Positions 51,813 through 60,650 of a stretch of DNA of 64,000 nucleotides are shown one piece after another. Source of the stretch: CALMAK01 sp964392265 (GTDB lineage Bacteria > Patescibacteriota > Saccharimonadia > Saccharimonadales > Saccharimonadaceae); the NCBI GenBank assembly GCA_964392265.1, contig CAYMOS010000003.1:62001-126000 (forward strand), read 5' to 3'. The number at the start of each line of letters is the position of its first letter. The first letter of the stretch is position 1. The translations under genes were made by a program, and so were the position numbers. The notes beneath the pieces are model-generated. The model was given only the letters and a program-made list of their open reading frames with translations, had not been told where the DNA came from and searched no databases.

Positions 51813-53264
51813 TTACTCGCCAAAACTCTCTAGTACTTGCCGGCTAGGGAGCTTGCGACTGCGTATCACCGAATTAAAGGCTGGAATCGAAATAACCACC
51901 ACGATAAACACAAGTGCCAAGAAGTACGATGTCCATGAGAGGATATAGGGCTGCGTTTCGTGTGTGATGGTGCTACCAGCCACCCACACAAGCCCAGAGG
52001 CAAGTAGCATAGCCACCAGCCCAATAACTGCCGCCACATACGCATAACCGGCCGTTTCAGTGAGGGCTTGCAGCAGCTGCGTGCGGCCTTTGATACCTAG
52101 AATGGCGGTCAGTTTGTTGGTGTAGATACGGCTACGCCCCGACATGATGATGTTGGCGAGTGAGCCGACGAAAGCAATAAATAGTGCTGGGCCGATTATG
52201 ATGATCACCGCATCATAATTTGTACCTGATACATCAGCCACCGATACACCGTGCTGTCGGTAAAGCGTCGTAATGGGCGCAAGCGCGCTATCGATGGCGC
52301 TAAATACCATCACAATCGCCAGCATAAAGATCACCAGTGGTGTAATGGAGCCATAGTATTTACCAGCATTATACGCCGCTTGTTTGATACCAACCTCTAG
52401 CCAGCCTGGGGCACTCGCTGGTATGCGCCGGGCTGTCCAGCCAAGGATACTGCGGTACAAACGCGGTGCCAATGTGCCGGACAGTATCATAATCCCCACG
52501 ACAAATAGCATCGGTGACATTAATATGAGACCCCCTTCGGCGCTGGCAACCATTTTGGCCGCCTCTGGGTTGTCGCCCATACCGGTTTCGACCAGCGAGC
52601 GCAAGAACGTGATGATTTGGTTGGAGAAAAACGCTGTCACGATAATTGCTATGTTCAGTACTATCGCTAGAGTAGTGATAATACCGGCAACAATGCGTTT
52701 GCGCTTGCGCGAAAAGTCGGTTTCGCCTTGCATGGCGCTCACGACGTTTTGCCGCGAGACGCGCTTAATGGTACTGCGCGAGCCAAAGTAGACTGCAATA
52801 GCCAGCGCAAGTGCCGCCATTAAGAATGAACCGGCATCAAGCCCGAAAGTGCGGCCACTAGCGTCGGTCATCACTCCAATCGCCCATGTCGTGTAGGGGT
52901 TGATAACCGGAAGAGCCAGTAAAGCCCCAAACCCGAAGCCGGCTAGCGTTACGGCACTTACTTCGCCCAGCAAGGTGCGGCGCGTGGCTTTTTGCGATGC
53001 GCCACAGGTTTTGATGATTGAAAGATCCCGTGCCTGGCTCTCTAGGCACAAGGCGGCAATAGTTTGCACGATCAAAAAAGTAGCCAGCATCGAGATATAA
53101 AAATCGAATTTTAATGAGGCATTACCAGTTTCGGCAGTAATGATATCGTTGGCATGAGACACGTGCGAGCTCACTACCATGACCAGCGAGCTTGCCGCGG
53201 TCAGCAAAAACATCGCCAGCCAGCTATAGCGATATTCCCAAGCTAGTTTAAGCGCGAGTTTCAT
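51813..53264 (-). CDS. FtsX-like ABC transporter permease
   Basis: About 483 residues with two repeats of membrane helices: TM1 after the N-terminal LALKLAWEYRYSWLAMF, a helix cluster around 80-180, and another around 220-480. It fits the MacB/LolE/FtsX superfamily permeases that export lipids, peptides or antibiotics. The ATG at 53264 overlaps the end of the ATPase gene by 17 bases. The extracytoplasmic MacB domain is not obvious, as in BceB-like permeases. Confidence 0.82.
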   Translation of the reverse strand: MKLALKLAWEYRYSWLAMFLLTAASSLVMVVSSHVSHANDIITAETGNASLKFDFYISMLATFLIVQTIAALCLESQARDLSIIKTCGASQKATRRTLLGEVSAVTLAGFGFGALLALPVINPYTTWAIGVMTDASGRTFGLDAGSFLMAALALAIAVYFGSRSTIKRVSRQNVVSAMQGETDFSRKRKRIVAGIITTLAIVLNIAIIVTAFFSNQIITFLRSLVETGMGDNPEAAKMVASAEGGLILMSPMLFVVGIMILSGTLAPRLYRSILGWTARRIPASAPGWLEVGIKQAAYNAGKYYGSITPLVIFMLAIVMVFSAIDSALAPITTLYRQHGVSVADVSGTNYDAVIIIIGPALFIAFVGSLANIIMSGRSRIYTNKLTAILGIKGRTQLLQALTETAGYAYVAAVIGLVAMLLASGLVWVAGSTITHETQPYILSWTSYFLALVFIVVVISIPAFNSVIRSRKLPSRQVLESFGE

Positions 53265-54027
53265 CAGGTGCTCCCGCCTGCTTGACTGCACGCATCTCTG
53301 TCAAAATTGTCGCGGCGCTCGACGGGCCGAGCTCTTTGACGATTTTGCCGTCTGACAGGATAAGGATGCGGCGTGCCCGCGCGGCCATCTCAAGGTCGTG
53401 GGTCACCATCACCACTGAACGCTGTTGGTTCGGAATTGTTTCCAAGATACCCGCCACCTCCCCGGCATTTTTGGTGTCGAGAGCACCGGTTGGCTCGTCG
53501 GCAAAAACAATAGCTGGCTCGTTAATCAGCGCACGAGCAATGGCAACACGTTGCTGCTGACCACCGGAGAGTTCAGACACTTTTGCATCGGCCTTTTCGG
53601 TGAGTCCTAGTTGTTCGAGCAGTTTCGGGAGCCGCTCGGCGGCTGCATCGTAGGTATGTGTGTACTTGGCTGGCAGCAGGATGTTCTCGCGTACGCTGAG
53701 AAACTTTAATAGCTGATAGTTCTGGAATATAAAGCCTATGCCGCTGCTTTGCTGGGGTGAAAGGACGGCCGACTCACCATCGTATTGCAATGGTTCACCA
53801 AGAAGTTTCACCTCGCCCGAAGTTACCTGCTCTAACCCTGAAAGGCAGTAAAGAAGGGTCGACTTGCCCGAACCAGAGCTACCGACAATAGCCACGAACT
53901 CGTTGGCTCCTACCGTTAGTGATACGTCATTAACGGCGGTCGTTGCCGTGCCACTAGTGGCAAGCGAGAACTGCTTCTTAACGGCGATTGCTTTAATAAG
54001 TAGTTGTTGCACTTGAGTCGTAGGCAT
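53248..54027 (-). CDS. ABC transporter ATP-binding protein (MacB/LolD type)
   Basis: About 259 residues. Walker A GSSGSGKSTLLYCLSGLE near 50, Q loop FIFQNYQLL, signature LSGGQQQRVAIARAL, Walker B AIVFADEPTGALD and switch MVTHDLEMA are all intact. It powers the overlapping permease. The second ATG (54027) is preferred since GAAAGGA is six bases upstream of it. A TGCTACAAT extended -10 is near 54082. Confidence 0.94.
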   Translation of the reverse strand: MPTTQVQQLLIKAIAVKKQFSLATSGTATTAVNDVSLTVGANEFVAIVGSSGSGKSTLLYCLSGLEQVTSGEVKLLGEPLQYDGESAVLSPQQSSGIGFIFQNYQLLKFLSVRENILLPAKYTHTYDAAAERLPKLLEQLGLTEKADAKVSELSGGQQQRVAIARALINEPAIVFADEPTGALDTKNAGEVAGILETIPNQQRSVVMVTHDLEMAARARRILILSDGKIVKELGPSSAATILTEMRAVKQAGAPDETRA

Positions 54028-54123
54028 AGGCATTCCTTTCGATAGGTGCTGTAGCTAGTAGATATAACATATATTGTAGCATAACCCCCATAACGAAGGT
54101 GTATAAAATCATTACAAGGTGTT

Positions 54124-54173
54124 CCGATTCTGTGTTCTCCTGCCGTTTCCGGAGGAGCAGAGCGATGAATCGG
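54124..54173 (-). terminator. Probable terminator after pyrE
   Basis: An imperfect long hairpin: CCGATTC / GAATCGG outside, TCTG / CAGA and CTCCT / AGGAG inside. It lies 30 bases beyond the pyrE stop and closes the pyrFE cassette. Confidence 0.6.
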
Positions 54174-54202
54174 GAAGTTAGCTCTCTTTGGTGGACAAGT
54201 GG

Positions 54203-54868
54203 TCAGTTGATCGCTGCGAGGACCGACGGGTGGTCGGGGTTTTCCTCGGCGAACTTGTAGCCGTGGCCGGGACGAAGGCGAAGCGGTCGGCCTTCGGTGC
54301 ACATCGGACAGTCTTCGGGGGCGTATGTTTCGCCGCCGTCGACATCTTCGAGGACCCACAGCTTAGCGACCCCGAGCGTCTCTGCCGTCACGTTCGGATT
54401 GCGTCGGACGATGACGGCGACGCCGAGAACATCTACGCCATACTCGCGCAGCAGGGAGACGACGGGAGTCACGGAGCTGCCAGTAGTGAGCAAGTCGTCC
54501 ACAACGATCGCCGTCATGCCCGGTTTCAGGACGCTCTCGAACCCCATCTTGGCAGGCCAGGATGCGATCTTGTCGGTCTTGTCACCGGTGACATCGCACC
54601 AGAGAGCAGACGGCCAGTTGAGAAACAGCCTCGCCAAAGCATCCGCCAGGGTCCGCCCCATGGTCTCCGGACCGACAACTAGGTCCGGGTAAGCTGGTAT
54701 TCCGCATCCATGCCTGAGCTCATAGATGATGTGATCTATGAGTCTGGTTTTAGGCGCGATCGCACGCAGGTTGATGTACCCGGAACTGTGCCTTCCGGAC
54801 GTCAACACCAGATGGTCATCCGTATACACGGCTCCCGCCTGGGTGAGATCATCAAGGTAGCTGCTCAT
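54203..54868 (-). CDS. pyrE: Orotate phosphoribosyltransferase
   Basis: Joins orotate to PRPP to give OMP; 221 residues. The PRPP loop is AIVVDDLLTTGSSV near residue 118. HLVLTSGRHSSGYINLRA and LVVGPETMGRTLADALA match family positions. A C-terminal addition of about 40 residues contains CPMCTEGRP, a CxxC pair that is not usual for bacterial PyrE. The ATG at 54868 overlaps the pyrF stop (ATGA). The gene is clearly more GC-rich than its surroundings, as is pyrF. Confidence 0.92.
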   Translation of the reverse strand: MSSYLDDLTQAGAVYTDDHLVLTSGRHSSGYINLRAIAPKTRLIDHIIYELRHGCGIPAYPDLVVGPETMGRTLADALARLFLNWPSALWCDVTGDKTDKIASWPAKMGFESVLKPGMTAIVVDDLLTTGSSVTPVVSLLREYGVDVLGVAVIVRRNPNVTAETLGVAKLWVLEDVDGGETYAPEDCPMCTEGRPLRLRPGHGYKFAEENPDHPSVLAAIN

Positions 54869-55740
54869 GACATCCACCGCTTGATTTGCTCATTCAGCTC
54901 CTCGGCGGCTTTGGCCGGATCATCGGCCGCAGCTACACTTCGTGAAGCGTTGACGAGGATGATGCTGTCATCCGCCATGGCGAAGGCGGCGGAGGGATCT
55001 CCTCCTTGTGCGCCGACGCCGGGACAGAGAATGACGCGTCCTGCCACCAGTTCCAAGACGGACCGAAGGTGCTCCGGGTAGGTAGCACCGACCACCAGTC
55101 CGGCATTCGGCCCCCATGCCTGATCGACACGTTGAGCCACGAACTGGTACATGGGCATCTGAGCACGGCTGATGTCGACAGAGTTCTCATTCGCAGCCTT
55201 GTATTGGCCCTCTGTCGAATACACCGTGCCTCGATGGCGATTGGCGAAGACAGTGACCTCGGCATCTTGGAACTCTTCCGAGCCCGGGTTCGAGGTCTTG
55301 CAGAGTACGAAGCTGTACAGGCCGCTCTCGAGGAACGGCTTCAGAGCTTCACCGCCCATGTATGGACTCAACGTCACCGCATGAACACCGAGTTCTTCCG
55401 CCTTCGCCAGGTAGCCGTCGTTGGTGCTGCCGATGTCCCCCGACTTGTTGTCGAGGATCACCGGAATACTCGGATGATGCAGCCTGATATAGACCACTAC
55501 CCTTCTCAGCACCTCGTCACCAATCCAACGCATCGCGTCGTAAAACGCGCGGTTGGGTTTGAAGGCGGCGGCGAAGGGGGCGGTCGCATCCACGATGCCA
55601 ACCAGGTATTGGACAATGTCCTCCACCGAGTTGGGATTATGGAGTGTCCGCCTGTCTTGCAGCGTCGGATCCAACCCGACGCAGAGATGCGCGCCCGCGG
55701 CAAACCGCGTCTCGAGCATCTCTTTGAAGTCGCCTAACAT
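54865..55740 (-). CDS. pyrF: Orotidine 5'-phosphate decarboxylase (type 2)
   Basis: Converts OMP to UMP; 291 residues, in the length range of the type 2 (actinobacterial-like) group. Seen: LCVGLDPTLQDR, the catalytic VILDNKSGDIGSTNDGY (Lys kept; Ser where Arg is more usual), AVTLSPYMGGEALKPF and RVILCPGVGAQGGDPSAAF. It precedes pyrE with a four-base overlap. High GC, codon use and an isolated position suggest lateral transfer. The upstream region has a perfect 12-bp inverted repeat. Confidence 0.92.
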   Translation of the reverse strand: MLGDFKEMLETRFAAGAHLCVGLDPTLQDRRTLHNPNSVEDIVQYLVGIVDATAPFAAAFKPNRAFYDAMRWIGDEVLRRVVVYIRLHHPSIPVILDNKSGDIGSTNDGYLAKAEELGVHAVTLSPYMGGEALKPFLESGLYSFVLCKTSNPGSEEFQDAEVTVFANRHRGTVYSTEGQYKAANENSVDISRAQMPMYQFVAQRVDQAWGPNAGLVVGATYPEHLRSVLELVAGRVILCPGVGAQGGDPSAAFAMADDSIILVNASRSVAAADDPAKAAEELNEQIKRWMS

Positions 55741-55767
55741 GGCAACTCCTTTCTCGTACCCATTCTC

Positions 55768-55825
55768 TTTTCAGAGCGGGAGAGAAATGCTTCCCATCTC
55801 TCGCAACTCTCATCCGCTCTGAAAA
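55768..55825. promoter_or_regulatory. Perfect 12-bp inverted repeat upstream of pyrF
   Basis: TTTTCAGAGCGG (55768-55779) and CCGCTCTGAAAA (55814-55825), 34 bases apart, with a smaller GAGAG / CTCTC pairing inside. On the minus strand TTGACA (55832-55837) lies just upstream of the outer arm. It could be an operator pair or an RNA hairpin in the pyrFE leader. The rest of 55826-55980 shows nothing else I can support. Confidence 0.6.
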
Positions 55826-56018
55826 CCAAATTGTCAATGTTCTAACTCAAACTTTGTCCACTAGACATTATTATGACAGATATGACAATTTCTCACAAGT
55901 ACGGTCGTAGGATCGTCAGCCGCCTCAGAGAAATGTAGAATTCCCTTACCCTCTAGTATTTTTCTGTTTCATCTGGTAAAATAGTTTAGATTGTAAATAA
56001 CAACCTAAGTGAGAAGAT

Positions 56019-56225
56019 ATGGCAAAGAAGAATACAAAGCGAAAGTTAGTTGGTTTGGTCAGTGATGACTCTGGCGCTCGTGTGTACTACACCACCAAGA
56101 ACACGCAGAACACTCCAGACAAGCTAACGCTAAAAAAGTACGATCCTAAACTACGCAAGCACGTTACGTTTACTGAAACCAAGAAAAATCTTGGCCGTAA
56201 CGAAGTCAAAGCTCGTAAAAGCTAG
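56019..56225 (+). CDS. rpmG: 50S ribosomal protein L33, cysteine-free form
   Basis: A 68-residue basic protein with the L33 core: KRKLVGLVSDDSGARVYYTTKNTQNTPDKLTLKKYDPKLRKHVTFTETKK. The four zinc cysteines of C+ L33 are absent. A TAAAAT -10 box with TGG upstream lies about 40 bases ahead and a terminator follows, so it is monocistronic. Confidence 0.9.
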   Translation: MAKKNTKRKLVGLVSDDSGARVYYTTKNTQNTPDKLTLKKYDPKLRKHVTFTETKKNLGRNEVKARKS

Positions 56226-56244
56226 TTCCTTCGTCCAATTGTCG

Positions 56245-56271
56245 AAACAGCCCGCCCTAGGGCTGTTTTTT
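56245..56271 (+). terminator. Terminator after rpmG
   Basis: Stem AAACAGCCC / GGGCTGTTT with a six-base loop and a T run, 20 bases past the stop. Confidence 0.9.
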
Positions 56272-56339
56272 GTTTACCCCTCCGACTAAATTACAGCCCA
56301 GCTGATAATGCCGGGCTGTATAGCTGGGTAAACTGAGGT

Positions 56340-57104
56340 TTACTGCAATGGAATGTTGAACACCGCACCGCCACCCATATAAGTTGGTAACTTACCGTCC
56401 CATTTCTCAATGGCTTGCTTTTGCAAATACTCTTGGGTTAGTGTCTCGCTTTGTGCGCGCTGAGCTTCAGCGTCCGTCTTGGCTGCTTCAAGGTTAAACT
56501 TGGCGCGTTCTGCGTTCTGCTGGGCTACCTGCTTTTCTTCAATCGCCTTGCTAAAGTTATCACTAAATTGGAAGTCAACGATACTCAGTTCTGAAACTTT
56601 GATACCATAACGAGCCAGTCGCTCTGTTAACGCCAGCTGTGCCTTGGTTTTGAGCTCGCTCCGTTCGGTAATCAGCTGCGAAGCAGTGTATTCTGCGGTC
56701 GCCGCCTTGAATATCTCATTGATTGCCGGTGTTACTACCTTGTCGACATAGAGAACACCGATCTTCTGATGGACGTCACTGACACTACCGCGTTCGAGGT
56801 TATAGTTAAGGACAATTTCACTCGTCACATCCTGAAGGTCCTTACTTGCTGCCGTACTTCGGACTGACTCTTTCTGTACCTTAATGTCATAGATGGCAAC
56901 CTTCTCAATACCCCATGGCAGAACAAATGACAGCCCTTCGTCTAGTTCACGTCCTGTTACTTTGCCATACATCGTTACCACGCCCACCTGACCCGTGCCA
57001 ACCATTTTGATTCCCGTAATAAGAGTGATAAACAGAAATACTAAAATGGCCATACCAATCCATATCCGCTTTGACCGCCGAGCATTTGATAATAGTTCTG
57101 CCAT
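56340..57104 (-). CDS. SPFH/Band 7 (prohibitin-like) membrane protein
   Basis: A 254-residue protein. One N-terminal membrane helix (IWIGMAILVFLFITLITGI), the SPFH domain (VGTGQVGVVTMYGKVTGRELDEGLSFVLPWG to about residue 185), and a coiled coil (EEKQVAQQNAERAKFNLEAAKTDAEAQRAQSE). This is the prohibitin/HflK-like layout; such proteins form membrane microdomain cages. No NfeD or protease is next to it. GGAGGA lies before the ATG. Confidence 0.92.
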   Translation of the reverse strand: MAELLSNARRSKRIWIGMAILVFLFITLITGIKMVGTGQVGVVTMYGKVTGRELDEGLSFVLPWGIEKVAIYDIKVQKESVRSTAASKDLQDVTSEIVLNYNLERGSVSDVHQKIGVLYVDKVVTPAINEIFKAATAEYTASQLITERSELKTKAQLALTERLARYGIKVSELSIVDFQFSDNFSKAIEEKQVAQQNAERAKFNLEAAKTDAEAQRAQSETLTQEYLQKQAIEKWDGKLPTYMGGGAVFNIPLQ

Positions 57105-57133
57105 ATTCCTCCTTTAGTTATATGCTTATTCTA

Positions 57134-57958
57134 CTATAGAGACGGCGTAATATATAGCCCGACTGCCTGGATATGCGAGCATTCACCGGCAGTAGTCGCG
57201 AATTCTCCGCGTCCAAGAAATAGATCGCAGTCACAGTTATACATGCCATCCTTATCTTTCCGAACAGTATGATTGCCGTGGTTGCCAACAACCACGTGAG
57301 CGTCTTCTCCCCCGCTGACCGATTCAGTCGCAACATATTTGATAGCATTCCTTAATAATTTGCGTAGTTGGATGTATTCTTCTTTGTCAGCATACTGTCG
57401 CGCCATCTCTGTAACTGCCGCACGCCTAGGGTCACTCAGCCCCATAAAAGACTCGACATTCTGCGCGAGTCCCTCGATAGCTTCGGCTATTATATCGCGA
57501 TTCTCAGCCGTAAGATGCAGGCGAACGACATCCTCTCGTTCCAACACTTCATGAATATAATCATCCTCATATACATGGCTGATAGTACCGATATACAGTC
57601 TAGCCGTGTCCAGATACCCCTTTACCCGTCGTCGAAATGTTTCGGAAAACAACTGCATCTGACCAATCTCGTCTACATATATAGGTCTGCTAGGGTCAAA
57701 TGGTGGCAACTCATTAAGGAACCTGTCAAGAGCATCCACCTCGACACCATAGCGTGATACACGGACGGGACTCGCTGAATCAACATGAGCCAGCATAGCC
57801 ATCATACCATCATGTGCTACCAGTCGAAAACCAACTCGCTGTCCGTTGACACGCACCTCCTCTGCCAAGAATCCTTGCATACCAGTGCCAGATTCGATAA
57901 ACCTCTTGAGGAGCGTTGTCTTTCCCGCTCCTGGTTCACCCGTCAGAAGTAGTCTCAT
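57134..57958 (-). CDS. THEP1-type NTPase fused to a SWIM zinc finger
   Basis: A 274-residue protein. Residues 1-165 match nucleoside-triphosphatase THEP1: Walker A TGEPGAGKTTLLKRF, GFLAEEVRVNGQRVGFRL and VDEIGQMQLFS (Walker B). The C-terminal part carries DGMYNCDCDLFLGRGEFATTAGECSHIQA when read across its two halves, that is CxC followed about 17 residues later by CxH, the SWIM finger pattern. The family acts on NTPs or possibly RNA ends; SWIM fingers bind nucleic acid or protein. The fusion is not one I know. The start overlaps the stop of the upstream kinase gene (TAATG). Confidence 0.8.
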   Translation of the reverse strand: MRLLLTGEPGAGKTTLLKRFIESGTGMQGFLAEEVRVNGQRVGFRLVAHDGMMAMLAHVDSASPVRVSRYGVEVDALDRFLNELPPFDPSRPIYVDEIGQMQLFSETFRRRVKGYLDTARLYIGTISHVYEDDYIHEVLEREDVVRLHLTAENRDIIAEAIEGLAQNVESFMGLSDPRRAAVTEMARQYADKEEYIQLRKLLRNAIKYVATESVSGGEDAHVVVGNHGNHTVRKDKDGMYNCDCDLFLGRGEFATTAGECSHIQAVGLYITPSL

Positions 57959-58500
57959 TACTTACTAATCACCTCAATGATTTCATCAGCCACTGCCTCT
58001 GCGGTTTTATCAGTGGTATCGATATAATGATAATTCTCAAAATAGAAGGGCTGCGGACTCGTGTAATGAAACTTTGATTCAAGGTAGGCTACACGAGCAG
58101 CGTCTGGCGCATGTCGTTTCGTTGCCTTGCGTTCTGCCGTTTCGGCCCGTGCAATACGTATATCCAAGGGGGCTGCTAGCTCGACAAACATTACCTCACC
58201 GCCATTTGCTTCGTATATTTCTTTAAAGCTACTCATCCTCTCTTTGCCTTTTTCATTTGCAAAGTCCCACATGTAGGTAAAGATAAGATCCATACCAGCG
58301 CTCGCCGCCTCTTTAATAATTTCCGTTCGTATTAGCTTGCTGAGACGGTTCTCTGGAGGTGTTCCAACACCAAACAATTCGATAATGCCATCCATTACCA
58401 TGTGATTATGAAAGAGTTTAAAGTCTGTCTTGCCTGTAATTATCCTCCCGACCGATGCCTTACCTACAGCCGGTGAACCAATGAGAATAAGAAGTTTCAT
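57958..58500 (-). CDS. P-loop small-molecule kinase-like protein
   Basis: A 180-residue protein. Walker A LIGSPAVGKASVGRIITG is at the N-terminus; the usual GKS/T is GKA here, so the phosphate-binding Ser/Thr is replaced by Ala followed by Ser. FHNHMVMDGIIELFG and LIFTYMWDFANEKG follow, and RIARAETAERKATKRHAP resembles a LID region. It belongs with shikimate/chloramphenicol-type kinases of unknown substrate. The ATG at 58500 is preferred over the upstream open frame because MKLLILIGSP is the natural N-terminus. Confidence 0.75.
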   Translation of the reverse strand: MKLLILIGSPAVGKASVGRIITGKTDFKLFHNHMVMDGIIELFGVGTPPENRLSKLIRTEIIKEAASAGMDLIFTYMWDFANEKGKERMSSFKEIYEANGGEVMFVELAAPLDIRIARAETAERKATKRHAPDAARVAYLESKFHYTSPQPFYFENYHYIDTTDKTAEAVADEIIEVISK

Positions 58501-58540
58501 ATCCCTATGATACAACCCTTTTTCTCGGTATACTATATCC

Positions 58541-59083
58541 ATGAAGTACGTTGTCTTACTCCGTGGCGTCAATGTGGGCGGAAATCACCGGGTGCCTAAA
58601 AACGAGTTCCAGTCGGTCCTCGAGGAATTCGGATTTAAAGATGTCATTATCTACCTCAATTCAGGAAATGCAGTATTCTCAAGTGACCGCACGCCAACTC
58701 GTGCGGAGATACAAGCATCACTCGAAAAACACTTTGGTTTTACCATCCCTACTCTCTTACTGACGGGTGATGCTATACGGGCTATCGCTGCCAGAATTCC
58801 ATCAGACTGGACGAACGATACACCAAAACCTGACAAATCCGGTCAAAAGTCTGACGTACTCTATCTGTTTAATGACGTTAATACCTCGGACGTTTTAGAA
58901 AAGCTTGGGCACAATCCCAAAATTGAAACTATGATCTATGTAGACGGCGCCGTCCTCGCCAACATCACTCGCGCCAACCAAATGAAGGGCAGCTTGCAAA
59001 AGCTCGTTGGCAGCAAACTCTACAGCCAAGTAACCGTGCGCAATGTAAATACTGCACGGAAGTTGGCAGAACTGGTACGATAA
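58541..59083 (+). CDS. DUF1697 family protein
   Basis: A 180-residue protein with the family start KYVVLLRGVNVGGNHRVPKNEFQSVLEEFGF and YLNSGNAVFSSDRTP, the central VLYLFNDV and the end GSKLYSQVTVRNVNTARKLAEL. The function is unknown; the structure is ferredoxin-like. A TATACTAT box is just upstream of the ATG. It heads a three-gene plus-strand group with a RibD-like reductase and a hydrolase. Confidence 0.9.
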   Translation: MKYVVLLRGVNVGGNHRVPKNEFQSVLEEFGFKDVIIYLNSGNAVFSSDRTPTRAEIQASLEKHFGFTIPTLLLTGDAIRAIAARIPSDWTNDTPKPDKSGQKSDVLYLFNDVNTSDVLEKLGHNPKIETMIYVDGAVLANITRANQMKGSLQKLVGSKLYSQVTVRNVNTARKLAELVR

Positions 59084-59104
59084 TAGTAATAAAAGGAGAG
59101 ATTT

Positions 59105-59695
59105 ATGCCACGAAAACTCATCATCCAAGAATTTATTACCCTTGACGGCGTCATGCAAGCGCCAGGTACAAAAGATGAAGATACCCGTGGAGGCTTCAGT
59201 CGTGGTGGGTGGCAGATTCCCTACTACGACGAAGCTATCATCGGCATAATGATGGAACGCTACGCTGCGTCTGATGCACTCCTATTTGGCGCACGTACGT
59301 ACGAAGCCTTCGCTGCGTATTGGCCGAGCGCACCGAGCGACGACCCATTTGCGGGCAAAATGAACCGTCTGAAAAAGTATGTCGTAGCCGACGACACGGT
59401 GGACACTACCAAATGGCAAAACTCCGAGCGTATCACTGGCGACGTAGTAGCAGAAATTGCCAAGCTCAAAGAACAGGACGGCAAAGATATCACCGTGATT
59501 GGCAGCGGCATGCTGGCGCAAACGCTCATGCAAAACAACCTCGTTGACGAATACATCATCTTCCTCGCACCACTCAAACTTGGTACGGGTACAAAGTTAT
59601 TCAATGGGGACAGTGTAGAGCAATCACTAGAGCTGTTGGATAGCAAAGTTGCAACGACTGGCGAGCTGGTCTTGCATTATAAAGTGAAGGAGTGA
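59105..59695 (+). CDS. RibD C-terminal/dihydrofolate-reductase-like protein
   Basis: A 196-residue protein of the YyaP/YwjB type: KLIIQEFITLDGVMQAPG, DALLFGARTYEAFAAYW, KYVVADDT and ITVIGSGMLAQTLMQNNLVDEYIIFLAPLKLGTGTKLF. These are NADPH-binding DHFR-fold proteins of unknown substrate, common in actinobacteria and soil bacteria. GGAGAG precedes the ATG; the next gene starts four bases after the stop region. Confidence 0.88.
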   Translation: MPRKLIIQEFITLDGVMQAPGTKDEDTRGGFSRGGWQIPYYDEAIIGIMMERYAASDALLFGARTYEAFAAYWPSAPSDDPFAGKMNRLKKYVVADDTVDTTKWQNSERITGDVVAEIAKLKEQDGKDITVIGSGMLAQTLMQNNLVDEYIIFLAPLKLGTGTKLFNGDSVEQSLELLDSKVATTGELVLHYKVKE

Positions 59696-59698
59696 GAT

Positions 59699-60496
59699 AT
59701 GGATTTTGTTACATCGAAAGACGGCACGAAAATAGCTTATGAACGCCAAGGCAGCGGCCCGACGCTCATCTTGGTCGGTGGCAGCCTAGACGACGGCTCG
59801 GAAAACCGCCAGCACATGTCAGAACTAGCAAAGTATTTTACAGTATACGACTACGCCCGACGTGGGCGTGGCGAAAGTGGCGATACCCAGCCCTACGCGC
59901 TAGAACGAGAAATTGAAGATATTGAAGCCCTGATTGCCGAGGCTGGCAGCCCGGCGTATCTCTTTGGTGCGTCATCGGGCGGCGCGCTGATGCTAGAGGC
60001 GGCTATGGCGGGTGTGAACGCCGACAAGCTGGCGGTCTATGAAGTGCCGTACATGGTTGAGGATTATATGATTACAGGCTGGCAAGACTATCGCAAGCAG
60101 CTTGACACTGCACTGGCGAATGACGACCGCGACCAAGCCCTCGCACTATTCATGCGCCTCGCCGGTTCGTCTGAAGAGGACGTCGAGGGAGCGAAGCAGT
60201 CTGAATATTGGCCGGGAATGCTGAAAGTAGCACCGACCCTCGCCTACGATGCGGCGTGCCTCGGCGATGGACGCGTGCCGGCAGAGCGCCTTGCTACGAT
60301 TACGCAGCCGACATTAGTGCTGACGGGCACGGTCATGGCCGAGGAGATGGGTGAATTGCAACCGAGCTTTTTCGCCGACGCCGCCAAACTGATAGCCGAG
60401 AGCATACCGCATGCCGAGTATAAGGCGCTTGAGGGGCAGAGTCATATAGTTGACTCTGCTACACTGGCTGTAGCATTGAACGAGTTTTTTAACTAA
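59699..60496 (+). CDS. Alpha/beta hydrolase
   Basis: A 265-residue alpha/beta-fold hydrolase. The N-terminal VTSKDGTKIAYERQGSGPTLILVGG, YDYARRGRGESGDTQPYALEREIEDIEALI, the nucleophile elbow YLFGASSGGALML (Ser) and the late LEGQSHIVDS (His) give a full catalytic triad. The substrate is unknown. With the two genes upstream it makes a small operon whose GC-richer codons hint at recent acquisition. Confidence 0.9.
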   Translation: MDFVTSKDGTKIAYERQGSGPTLILVGGSLDDGSENRQHMSELAKYFTVYDYARRGRGESGDTQPYALEREIEDIEALIAEAGSPAYLFGASSGGALMLEAAMAGVNADKLAVYEVPYMVEDYMITGWQDYRKQLDTALANDDRDQALALFMRLAGSSEEDVEGAKQSEYWPGMLKVAPTLAYDAACLGDGRVPAERLATITQPTLVLTGTVMAEEMGELQPSFFADAAKLIAESIPHAEYKALEGQSHIVDSATLAVALNEFFN

Positions 60497-60650
60497 AGTA
60501 CGCTATATCTGGCGTACGCACGCTAGATATAGTAGAATAAGCATGAGTAAACCCGCCATAGCATAAGATAGAGCCGGTCGCTACCGCTCGCAAATATCTT
60601 GCGGTTTCATCTATCAAGCACCTATATTAAAGTAATATAAGGAGCTAGAA

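Noticed and set aside
54188..54682. Plus-strand open frames opposite pyrE
   Set aside because: Shadow of pyrE; no ribosome site and no recognisable motif.
55006..55737. A 243-residue open frame opposite pyrF
   Set aside because: High GC opens frames on the reverse strand; pyrF has clear family motifs and this product has none.
60497..60650. Small RNA or attachment site next to the inverted repeat CTATATCT/AGATATAG
   Set aside because: The repeat is only eight bases, has no promoter or T tract that fits, and no tRNA fragment is duplicated there.
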